From: Argentina anserina
Taxonomy: Eukaryota; Streptophyta; Magnoliopsida; Rosales; Rosaceae
Length of the DNA stretch: 64,000 nt
Reading direction: 5' to 3'
NCBI RefSeq assembly: GCF_933775445.1
Contig: NC_065877.1
Location: 20,026,001-20,090,000, forward strand
Program-made: the position numbers and the translations under genes
Notes under the pieces: generated by a model
Databases searched by the model: none
Told to the model about the DNA's origin: nothing
Seen by the model: the letters and a program-made list of their open reading frames with translations, nothing else
Part shown: one piece after another, positions 1-11,046 of the stretch
How the letters are laid out: each line of letters opens with the position of its first letter
Numbering within the stretch: position 1 is the first letter of the stretch

Positions 1-1464
1 ATGGTTTAGAACTTTGTAAATTGTCCCTTACCAATTAATCAATGGATCTAGAAATAGAGCTGGAAATGTCAACTTTGTAAACTCTTCCACTGACGATCCT
101 CTTTCATGGTTCATGATCATCACCGATCAGCATGTTCATTTGCAAAATTATGTTCTTGGAAAAAATTCATTTTGGCAGACTGTTGTTTTCCAGGAGCCAT
201 ACCTATGACCCAAAAATATAATATGATAAAAATTGATATCTCATTAAGATGGAAGGAAAATTAGGAAGAACCAACCAAAACTGAAAATAAAAATTCAGTA
301 TTAGTAAAGACTAAAAAAATTAAGTTTTCGTACTGACCAACAGTGCAGTGAAAAAAAAAATCCTTTTGTACAAATAATATCAAGATCATTATTTTTTTAC
401 ATTATTAAAAGTGCATCAAGTTCATTTACTTGAAATTTCTTATGAATCACTCGAATAAAGGAATACTAAGTTGTAATTTTTTTCTTACATCATTATACTG
501 ATATATCCATCGCCATAAAATATAGAAATGAATCATTATCATTATCATACAACATCAGAAATCAACATCAGAGATCACCAACACCTGAATAAGAAGAAAA
601 AACAAAAATGGAGGCCAACATTGAATATAGGGGGAGCAGCAAAAGTTATAGAGAAGAACCAAGCACAAAAACTTTATATCAATAGTTATATTAAGTATAT
701 TACATAAGCTTCTTTGTAAAAATAAGCTTTTCTACTGGATGAATTCATAACTTGAAGTCATTATCTTATGCAGTCATGCCTTTCCACAAAAGAATAAAAC
801 ATAAAAACAAAAAATAATAGAACGAAACATAGAAAAAATGAGCAGCAATTTGATCTCATCGGATGAAAACCCAACACCAAAATTCAAACAACACAAAGCC
901 TGTTCAACTGTCGGAGGCACACCTATTAGCAAGTACATATAACTACTTTAGCTAGCAGAATCTATATATATATGCTTTTCGATTCCCAGTCAAATTCGAA
1001 AATCAGACAAAGTCTAGAGATCAATAAGTTTCCACTAATCTGAATACTCGCAATATTTTGAAACCCTAGCATTAGAAGCAGAGACATACAACATATCATA
1101 CCAGTTGGCGGCTTCCCTCACAATATAACTTGTGGCAGAACTGGTATCACTTTGACTATCTAATTTTAGATTATGGAAATTGATGAAAGCAATCATGATT
1201 CATGAGTCAAGAGCAATAATACAGACCAACCATAAAACATACAAATTCTAAATTCTATTCCACAATCCCATTAAGAATCTAACATAACAAAACCAAATAC
1301 TTCACATGCAATAGGATACGTGGGTTTCCATACACATTGGCATTTATATCCTTAAAAGATTGCTTCCAGGTGCAACTCAGAGTACAAAGTAGCCCCAGCA
1401 TGATCCAAGTACACATTCCCTGCATTTTCCAAGTGAGCCACATCCGACAACATCAATAACCAAA
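1..1464. other. AT-rich spacer, no gene seen
   Basis: I see no credible open reading frame, RNA gene or transposon terminus here. The sequence is AT-rich with short homopolymer tracts, as expected for intergenic or intronic plant DNA. Confidence 0.5.
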
Positions 1465-1738
1465 ACCCAGTTCTCCCCCAACTCAAGACAAAACCAATTT
1501 GAATCAAAAGACTGAATCTTTTCCAGCTCAAATTTTTTGGGGAAGCAAAAGCAGAAGAAAATATGTGATTTTAAAGAGGTAAAGGTGTGACTTTTACCAT
1601 CTAATCACTTGAAATCGGTTGCTTAGATTTCATCGATGGACACCCAGTTCACCCCCAACTCAAGACAAAACCAATTTGAATCAAAAGACTGAATCTTTTC
1701 CAGCTCAAATTTTCTGGGGAAGCAATAGCAGAAGAAAA
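1465..1738 (+). repeat. 97-bp direct duplication (two copies, 177-bp offset)
   Basis: Copy 1 spans about 1465-1561 and copy 2 about 1642-1738. Both start ACCCAGTTC and run to GCAGAAGAAAA, with only about four substitutions. An 80-bp unrelated stretch separates them. This is a segmental direct duplication without other transposon hallmarks. Short ORFs that read through it look accidental. Confidence 0.85.
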
Positions 1739-1873
1739 GGTCGCGAGGTAGAGAAAGGTGTAGAAGAAAGTAGAATAAAGGACAAAATCGGTATTGCACT
1801 GTATACCTTAGGAACAGTACAGCGAATAGTGTTTGTCAAATTAATAGATAGTAATTAGTAAATAATATATATA

Positions 1874-1912
1874 CTAGTTTTTGGGCCGCGCGCTCTGCGT
1901 CGGCAAGGTTGA
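1874..1912 (-). mobile_element. Possible Helitron 3' terminus
   Basis: On the minus strand a GC-rich hairpin (plus-strand 1886-1903, CCGCGCGCTCTGCGTCGG) is followed about 8 nt later by CTAG and then T. That is the arrangement known for Helitron 3' ends: a short hairpin, then CTRR, inserted between A and T. I did not find a convincing TC-type 5' end at higher coordinates, so this may be a truncated copy or a chance match. Confidence 0.3.
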
Positions 1913-4900
1913 AATCATGTAATTTATCGCCATGATTCTCCTAATGACAACAATCACAACACATAGGATAAAATTCTTATATGTTAACATCACACACTAA
2001 AAACTTCAGCTTATATCATATTGATTCATTATGAGCCACTTCACTAAACAAAACAAACGAACATATAAAGTTCATGCTGAAAAGCCAAAACAATTTATCT
2101 TTCATCCCAGCAGCTTGACATTAGATGACATGACTGCTATATTTCTAAAGTGCAATCAAAATCTGTCTGTGACTCCATATATAATATCAAACCGATCTAA
2201 CTTTTGTCCTAGCACATTGACATTGGATGAAGACACACTTAGCTGAGTTCATTTAACCCTTTTATTTTCCACATGGTTCCTCTATATTGAAAAAATTGTT
2301 GCTGCTCCATTGTAATACCTGCAGCCAATGAAGTTGTTACTCTAAATTCTGAAGCTATCTCATACTTGAGGATCAGATATCTCTCCATAAGATGACTGTA
2401 AATGAGAACATGGAAAAATGCAATGCTATTTATCACAACCCAATAGAAACTTAATTGCTTTCATACTGAAAAGATTTGTACAGACCTTTGCTTTCTCTAT
2501 GAAACCTCCACCCTAACTTTGACCTTTGCATGTTCAAGAATCCAGTTTCCCTATCTACAATTAGACTGACATGGTAAGTAATCTGTTGAATATAAACACA
2601 CGTCAGGAAAGAAACATTCCCTATTAATGAATCAGAACTACTAGGTAATCCAATTTACTATTATTTGTCAACTTTCAATTACCAGCTAATAATCTCAAGT
2701 TAAGTTTCAATAAGTCAGCCGTATAAATTTCAAACTTGGGAAATTGATTAGAACTATGGGAATCAAAACCATGATCTGATGAACAACATCAAAAGTACTT
2801 GCTAAGTAATAATGAGTACGGCTTTTCTCAATAAAGCAATGGAAGAGTTACAATCGGAGCCAAGCCTGCATATAATCTACGAACTGAGCTTCTGTAATGT
2901 CACTTTGCTATCTAACTTTTACCCAATTTTACACTTCTAAAAATTAGAAAAAACCAAATCTTTTAGGATTTAGCACAACCTGAGATAGAATCAACTATTT
3001 AGCATTAGAGAAAAATAGAAAATACTTGGTTCCATATATGTGAGCAAGAAGAAGCATTACCTTTATTGGTCATCAGAAATATGCCCAACTGCAATTTAGT
3101 TCCCTGTTGTAAATAAACTACAGTAAGTGTGTTTTTGGATTAAATAGTTCAAAACAATTATAGGACTTATGTATATGATTGAATGCTGATGCCTATATGA
3201 TTGTGAAGGATAATAGTATATACTTTATCAAAATTATGAGGATAATAAACTTGAATGAAATTTGTCAAAATATACACATGCATGCTAAAGATTTAGCTTC
3301 CAATGACACACCTTCTACCAAAGCAGCAGCCTGAAAATTTGTAGACAACATAATTATCCATATATCAGCCCCAGAGACATCATGATACAACTTACTGTAG
3401 ATCAAACATGTTTCTCAAGTTCCCTGATTATGGTACAAAGAAAATAAAGGGAAAAAAAATGCTTATGGTACTTATCAAGCTGAAAGAAAGCATGTGAAAT
3501 TTGAGTATCCTGCAAGATTATTTTCAATAACATGGACTTAAAAAAAAACACCTATCCAAAAAGATTAGAGCAAGTCAAATGTATGAAATGCATATATATA
3601 GAGCAGTCAAATGAGGGAAAGCAGCAGATCTGTTATTCCACAGATCCTCAACATAAAGACTGCAAATAGCTCCCTAAAAAACAATGAAATCTCTATATAA
3701 AATAAAAAAATTTGCATAACCAAAGATACAGATAAGTGAACTAATACAAAGCCAGTACATTAATGATTAATCAATTTGAGAACAACTCCGTCCAAAACCC
3801 CTCAGTTACTATTACTAACAAAACAGTGTTCGTATGCCATTATTTCATTAAATACGATTGGCAATCTATATATGAACTCATGTTTTCACTTATTTTGAGC
3901 TCATGCTTCAAACCATAGATAAAGTTTGGTAAATATATCCTTGAAACGTGCTTCTTCTAATGAACCATTCATCTCCTTCTTAACCTTTTTTTTTTTTGTC
4001 TTTAAATTAGTCCAAATGATGATAGAGACTTGATCAATGAATCAGCAGCTGCAGCCACACAATATAAATCTTTGTGGCTAATCCTTAAAGAATGGATAAT
4101 GGATTAGGCTGAGGAAAATATATTTGTCACAATACTTAAACAACTCAAAGACTGTAGAACCTAAATATTGCGAATTCTTACACTGAGGAACAAATCAGGT
4201 CATATTGTTTCATTTGGTTAATGCAGCAATAAGGGTATGATTATATATTAACCATATTCAAGTTTGTGGATGTGACAGAGGCTAAATTGCAATATAAAAC
4301 CATACTATTCGTAATTATGAAGGATTCTAATAGTGTCATAAAATAAAACAACTTGAATAGCAATTCCTAAACTATTAATAATTAGAGATAGGGGGAGCTA
4401 TATCAAAACAAAATTACAATGAATTAAGTAAAGAGAATCTCTATGGACAAACACAGATAATGGAATGTGATACCAAAACAGTAAATAGTAAATGTATGCT
4501 ATCAATTAAGCTTTTTTGATATAGAGCTAATAGGTTGGTGCTTGAAACACCCAACTGAGTTATAACAATAATAGTTCTGTGGTTGTTCGTTACAATCGAT
4601 AACATGATAACCATCATTTGATTCAGCCATTAATCGATAATTCTAAACCCAGAACGAACATATGAAAAGTATTCAATACCCACCTTTTATGTTTTTTCCC
4701 GTCACCAACCCAATCACAAACTGAACCCACCGTTCCGATCAGATGATCCAAACACTACCAGAACGCAAGAAAAAAACCTGCAAAGTAGGAAAACAACCAA
4801 TTACCCAGAAGAACAAACCAATCAAAACACAAAAAATCAGCCTACTATCCACATCAAGGGAGAGAGGAACTGATGTCTGCCATTAATTTGAAACTGAAAA

Positions 4901-5498
4901 GGAAGGCATAAAGAGAAGAGAGGAGGGGATTCTTCTTTGCAAATTGATCAAGGTAAAACACAAACCCACAAAAACCCCCAAACGAATCCAAAATTAGAAT
5001 AATTGCATATTGAAAACAACCAACGAAGAACAAACCCATAAATAGAGACCGGATGCAAAAATGAAGCCGAGAAAAATCACCTACTCAGTCACTGGACGAC
5101 GCAATATCGAAGACGAATGTCGCCGAAGAAATCAATTTCTTCCCACTCGATGTTTCTCGGTCCGCCGTCGATTTCTTAGCATAGATCACGTACCGTCGTA
5201 AGCCATCGCAAGAGAGGTATGCTTATTTCTTTTCCACTGCAATCCATCAGACTCTTTCTTAGTACTCTTCAGATGTAGATGGCAAAACCTGGAAACAACA
5301 GGTGGCCAGCAGAGGATAGCAGCACACGATGGCAAACAACTGATCGAAAACAACACAGCTAGCAAAAACACGCGTCTAACTAAAAGGCCGAATGGCAAAA
5401 CGGTAAATATGTTAAAGTTTTTTATGAACAGTCCGGAGAACAATACCGGAACGAAGAACGCTTAATAGATAGTATATATATATATATATATATATATA
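1913..5498. other. AT-rich spacer, no gene seen
   Basis: No long or conserved coding region is visible on either strand. About 5040-5460 is richer in G+C and could be the leader or first exon of a minus-strand gene whose body I cannot recognise; that is only a possibility. A (TA)n tract at about 5473-5498 ends the stretch. Confidence 0.4.
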
Positions 5499-5909
5499 CG
5501 GATTTTCTCAGCTAAGGAGGTCCGCACCAATGATTTTGGTGCGGATTTTCATCTTTTTACCACTTTTTGAACGAATTTTCTCATCTCTACCGTCTAGTAT
5601 CTAGATAATATTGTGTAGATCATCTCTGCAAAATTTCAGCCAATTTGGTAATCGTTAAGGCCCTCAAAATCGAATAACAAATGGACGGACCGAATTCTGT
5701 CGAACCGTTACCGTTCATATTTTTAACAGAAAAACACAATTTTGAGTGCCTTAACGATTACCAAATTGGCTGAAATTTTGCAGAGATGATCTACACAATA
5801 TTATCTAGATACTAGACGGTGGAGATGAGAAAATTCGATCAAAAAGTGGCAAAAAGATGGAAATCCGCACCAAAATCTTGGTGCGGACCTCCGCAGCCAA
5901 GAAGGCCTG
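5499..5909. mobile_element. (TA)n-flanked foldback element, family 1
   Basis: About 410 bp whose two halves are inverted copies of each other. The left arm carries GGTCCGCACCAATGATTTTG (from 5519) and the right arm its inverted counterpart ending near 5900; CATCTCTGCAAAATTTCAGC is mirrored in the inner arms. A (TA)n tract abuts each side. It has no coding capacity, and its size and structure suit a MITE or foldback element. Placement in (TA)n recalls rice Micron elements. No distinct TSD can be read because the flanks are simple repeat. Confidence 0.85.
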
Positions 5910-5928
5910 TATATATATATATATATAA

Positions 5929-6315
5929 TCACTATCCATAGTGAAGCTTCACTCTGAAATTACAGAGTAAAATTCCAATTTTGATACATTTTCGGGCAAA
6001 TTTTTTCATCATAAGCGATTCAATATTTATGTATGTTATTCAAGATCATCTCTACAAAATTCGGACATCGTTAAGGTATTGAAATTAGATTAAATCAATG
6101 AATGAATTAAAATTGTTCAACGTGAACTGTTCATGTAAATCTCAATTTTGAAAACTCAAACCATTGTCAAATTGGATGAAATTTTGTAAAGATGATCTTA
6201 ATTAACATACCTAAATATTGAGTCGGTTATGGTGAAAAAATATGACCGAAAAGTGTGCTAAAATTAGAACTTCACTCTGTAATTTCAGAGTGAAACTTCA
6301 CTCTGAATAAAGACT
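5929..6315. mobile_element. (TA)n-flanked foldback element, family 2, copy A
   Basis: About 387 bp with inverted arms. Each end carries a nested palindrome built on TTCACTCTG and CAGAGTGAA. It is clearly related to copies at 56724-57125 and 62239-62634 and to a half copy at 59971-60114. (TA)n lies on both sides, the left tract being shared with the family 1 element. It is non-coding. Confidence 0.88.
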
Positions 6316-7694
6316 ATATATATCATCGAGATCCAGCAATACAAACAAAACTGGTGTCTAACTATGTGCTCATTGCAATTTAATGACCATCCTTCACTCT
6401 TTTCACACAATCTGCCGAGCCAAGTTAACCCCAGAAGCACTAGTGCTGCACTACTACCCCACGTTAAATTTGCATTCTTAGCTTACTGCACCACTTGAAT
6501 GTAATCGATAAATAATATTGTATCATTGAATGGTCGGCCATCTTGTAGCTCTGGGTTGCTTTTGTGTAATTTGTATCAAAACCCGCTCGAGTTGCAGCCA
6601 TCGATTGATGTTCTTCATGGGTTGTCAGGAACTAGTTAAAAGGACGAGTGTCGCTGCAAAAATGTATCAAGTACTCAAAAGAATATGCATCACAAGTTAA
6701 GTACTAACCGATCTCGAATGTTGTTTAATAATTTAAAGTATGAGAGCTATGGTTTGTGAGTATATAGATGGCCATCAACGTTTTGGGAGGTTCGATTTCT
6801 CGAATGGTTCAGGTGTTTCAGTTTCTAGTTCTGTTGGCTCAAAAATCCTCTGGACCGCGTGTCAATGGGATGAGGTCTTCTTTGGCTAAAACGTATTCTT
6901 TTGGCCTAGTGAGGTGTGTGCCGGCGTGCCAACTCATGGGTAGGAGGTTAAGTGAAAATTTGTAGTTGCAGTAGATATTACGCTAATCTGACTTCTATCA
7001 GATGATCGGCCGCAAGGTTCTATGTGTCTTGGATGCAAAGACTATAACACAAATAAGCTCACTATTTGTTAGTTGTGTGATTTAGTAAATGAATATATAA
7101 AGGTGTGCGTAGATATAATAAAAGTGAGTTGTGTGAGTTGTGTGAGTTGTGTGATTCTTTTTATGGTTTTCTTAATATAAAAACAAAGTGAATAACACAA
7201 GCAACATAAGCGTAGAGATAATAAAAGTGAAAATTACCGAATGAATAGAAACTCTCAAAAACTTGGCAAGTCCAATTTCATATGCTCATTTCAATTTTTG
7301 CACGAAAATTTATATTGTTACTCTTAATCATCATCTCTCACTTCTCCCACCTCTCTCTCTCTCTCTCTCAACAACCATCTCTCTCTCTCTCTCGCTCAAC
7401 TACAATCTCTCTCTGCAAACCGACGAGATTCCCAAAGCTGACGAGGTCCAGACCCCGACTTCGGTGAGATCCAAACCTCGACGGCGATGAGGTATCTAGA
7501 TCATGGTTCTCAACTCTCCTCGACGCCGCAATGCACCAAAATATGTCAGCCTCGAGGCAGCGTCGTCAAGCCGAGGTTGGCGCCGACTCCAGGGGGTTGT
7601 GAATGGCACGACGGCTCGATCCTGCTTATCTCCAGCTCGATGTGGCACCGTTGCTGAAAATCTACCATGTGACTACCAACGATCGTCTGCATCA
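6316..7694. other. Unassigned spacer with CT microsatellite
   Basis: No recognisable gene. A (CT)n microsatellite lies at about 7350-7416. From about 7420 to 7694 the sequence is GC-richer and has a short ORF (7503-7712) that runs into the copia LTR. It might be a piece of a host exon cut by that insertion, but I recognise no domain in it. Confidence 0.35.
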
Positions 7695-8140
7695 TGTTCT
7701 GCGGAAGCGTAAATAAACAACAATATTGATATGGAACAATAAATACAAGGACACAAGAACACAAGAACACAAGATTTATGGTGGTTCACCCAATCAATGT
7801 GATTGAGCTACGTCCATTCTCGGAGCCGGAAAATATTCCACTATGATCAAATATGAGAACAATTAGAGTTAATAATAACTCTCTCCATCCAATCATATTA
7901 CTATTCTCTTCAACTACAATACACCTCAATCCCCAATAACCAAGCTCTCTAGGAACTTCACTAATTGAATAGTTGCGTCACCACCAAGACAATAAGGAGA
8001 AAAGAGTACTGTGAATGGCTGCCCCATCTTCACACACACACACACATGTCTTCAATTATGCTAGAAACCTATCATGTGCAGCTCACATGATAACTCAATG
8101 AACACCAATTTTGGCTAAACACATGACGTTAAAGCCAACA
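7695..8140 (-). repeat. 3' LTR of the copia element
   Basis: The minus-strand copy begins TGTTGGC and ends in CA, the usual TG...CA form. Compared with the other LTR it lacks about 46 bp (right-LTR segment near 14659-14704); the deletion is bordered by GGC, suggesting a microhomology deletion. The (CA)n tract is also shorter here (about 8032-8047). Confidence 0.88.
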
Positions 8141-8995
8141 CCAATAAATCTCCACCTTGGCTTCACGTTCTATATATCCCACAAGAAATCATGTTTGTAT
8201 CAACAAAATATCATAGATCAATTTTCCGCTCTGGATATCCCCATAGGGATCAAATGTGATGAACACCAATCAAGTCCAAGTAATGCTTGAATTTGCTCAA
8301 TGGAACCGGTTTCGTCAACATATCAGTAGGGTTGTTTTCAGTTCTAACTTTCTGGAGTTCTATGTCACCATCCTTCACCAATTGACGAATCTTGTGAAAT
8401 CTGACATGAATATGTTTAGTACGATTATGAGTAACCTAGTTCTCTGCTAAATGAATAGCACTTTGACTATCACAATAAACATCCACATAGTCTTGAACTA
8501 CACCCAAGTCTTCAAGCAAACTACGAAGCCAAAGAGCTTCTTTTGCACCCTCTGTTACTGCCACTCAGCTTCTGTAGTCGATAAAGCAATAGTATGTTAC
8601 AAATTCAACTTCCAACTCACTGCTCTACTAGCAAGAGTAAATACATAAGCTGTAGTTGATCTGCACTTATCCAAATCACCTGCGTAATTAGAGTCTACAA
8701 ATCCAATAACACATTGATTCATTATATCCTGCTGAAACATTATTCCAACATTTACAGTACCAAGAATATATCGTAGAATCCATTTTACTGTTTCCCAATG
8801 GCCTTTACCTGGATTATGCATAAATCTACACACCACACTTAAGGCCTGTGAAATATCTGGTCTAGTACACACTATAGAATACATCAAGCTACCAACAACA
8901 CTAGCATACAAAACTTAAGCCATATATTTTTTTTACCATCATCAGAGCTAGGAGACAAAGAAGAATTAAGCTTGAAATGAGAAGCAAGAGGTGTA

Positions 8996-11046
8996 TTTGT
9001 GTGTATTTTTATCATTATTAAAAACCTGTTGGTTGCATCAATTAAGTATGATTATATGTATTTGTGTGTGAAGCTACATACTTCCAAGTATAGGAGGTCA
9101 AGTTTTAGTAAGGGAAAGTGTAGAGTATCGTATCCAAAAAATTATTGGAAACTCAACTCTAACTAGATTTCCGCAAGAAAAACTAGAAAAACATGCATTC
9201 TAACTTTATACAAGTTCACAACCTTAGCCATTTGGAAGCTAAAAGTCATGGAGATGGTATTAACAAGTGGTTGTGAATCGGCTTGGTTGATTTTAGAATT
9301 AAGCTAAGCAAACTAATTCTTGCACAAAAATAACAAAGAAATGTAAATGTAGAGATAGAATCAAAAGAGGAGTAGAGACTTAGGCATTGCACCTAGCCTT
9401 ACTTATGCAAAAATGTAACTCAAGATTAATGCATAAACATGTTTGACAAACTTCCCTCTAGTGTTTTGCTGAAGCTACCAGGAAACCAACTAATCATGCA
9501 ATTTAACAAAGTCTTTTGGAGCAAAATTAAATCACACAACCTTAGTCTCAATTATATTACTTTATAATACAAGTGGGCTATGTACCACAAGCATAATACC
9601 CCTTAGAGTAATTACACTCATGACACAAGCATTAAGTTCAAGGTAAGAAATCCAAGCAACTTAAAAATTCCCGTAAGAAACACTAAGTCGCCACCTAAAG
9701 GCTACCCATACTCACAGATTTAAGGAGTTGTCAAGTTCAAGTTCTGATTCATTAGTTAGCTAAACATGTTTCTAGGTGACAAAACTAGCAACACATTTTA
9801 AGTGTAAAAGCTCATAGATTCAACATGCATCAACATCAATTAAGAGTAAAATGAATTCATTAGCACATGAGTTTGACTAGGGTTAGCCTAGCCTCAAATC
9901 CAACTACTCACAACCTATTAAATACAGAAATCCCTTAAAAATGAAATACATCAAAAGAGAAGTAGAGTAAAGAGATAAGAGATTACCAAGGGTTTGGTAC
10001 AAATGATACCAAACTGTACTTCTAAAGGTTCACTACCCACAAAGATGTAATAAGAAAGAAAATGCTTCTAAGTATGGTATTAATGGGTTCTAACAAAGGA
10101 AGAACTCCATGAACACCATTCTTTATCCACACAATCTAGGAACAAAGAATAAGGGTTGAAGATGATTATGAGTAGAGGATGAAGAGAGTGAAGTGAGTAT
10201 GACTTTGGTAAAACCCCCCACACTATCACAACTCTTTACTCCAACCCAAATCTATGAAACAAGTTTATGATTGATCAAAGGTGTAAATGATCTTTGGTTT
10301 TTGGTGAAAACTCAAGATACTTTACACTTCTCTCTACATAACTTGATATGTATGACTTAGACCTAAGAAAACTATGTTAAAACTATAGAAAAGATGAAAT
10401 TTTGATAGAGTTTTAGTGTGGTAAAGGAGGTTGCATGAATTTGGGAAGAATGATGGTATTTAAAGGCCATAGGGTCACAAACGAAGGGTGGAGATGTAAT
10501 TGGATGAATGGCTATATATGGTGGACAAAGGTGGAAGCACAAATTATGGATTTTGTTCTTGAAATGGTCTCATTCATTTGTCTTCTTCTATTTTGAATTT
10601 AAATTTAAATTTAAATCGATAATTCATGAAGCACAAATTGTGGATCTTGTTCTTGAAATGATGCCCTTCATTTGTCTTCTTCTATTTTGAATTTAAATTT
10701 AAATTTAAATCCACAATTCATAATTCACCAATGCTCCATTGACTTATTGACTTCACCCACCACCATTTTCGGCAACCACATTCTCATCGCCGGAGTTTAA
10801 CAAGTATTTTCTAGCGTTGACTTTTGTTTTCTTGTGAGAAATTTCCATATTTACTCTTTTTGGCTTGAAACTTTCACCTGAATCCAGAATGTGCGCTAAA
10901 TCCACTCATTTTAACGTGTTTCCGATCATTTGCACATTTTTCTAGCATGAGTAGGAAACGTAATAAGAAATAGATAAATATACAAAAAGATAAAGTAAAC
11001 AAATTAGAATAAGGCAAACATTACTAGGTTAACATTAACCTAACAA
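8996..11046. mobile_element. 2,051-bp non-coding insertion in copia RT/RNase H
   Basis: GTGTA occurs at 8991-8995 and 11047-11051. If one copy and the segment between are skipped, the copia frame runs straight through the connection domain (...VST-PLASHF...), so both borders are exact. The insert has no ORF of note, no TG...CA ends and no obvious terminal inverted repeats. It contains an imperfect palindrome GGTTAACATTAACC near its right end and a tandem duplication at about 10533-10712. A 5-bp TSD suits an LTR-derived or other cut-and-paste element; the class is unknown to me. Confidence 0.8.
10533..10712 (+). repeat. Tandem duplication (about 90 bp x2)
   Basis: Two adjacent units each read GAAGCACAAATT...GGAT, then TTGTTCTTGAAATG, TTCATTTGTCTTCTTCTATT and end in an AATTTAAATTTAAATTTAAAT tract. 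They lie inside the unclassified insertion. The alternating TTTAAA tracts are self-complementary. Confidence 0.8.

Noticed and set aside
7263..7490. 75-residue and 61-residue Ser/Leu-rich ORFs
   Set aside because: They are translations of the (CT)n microsatellite.
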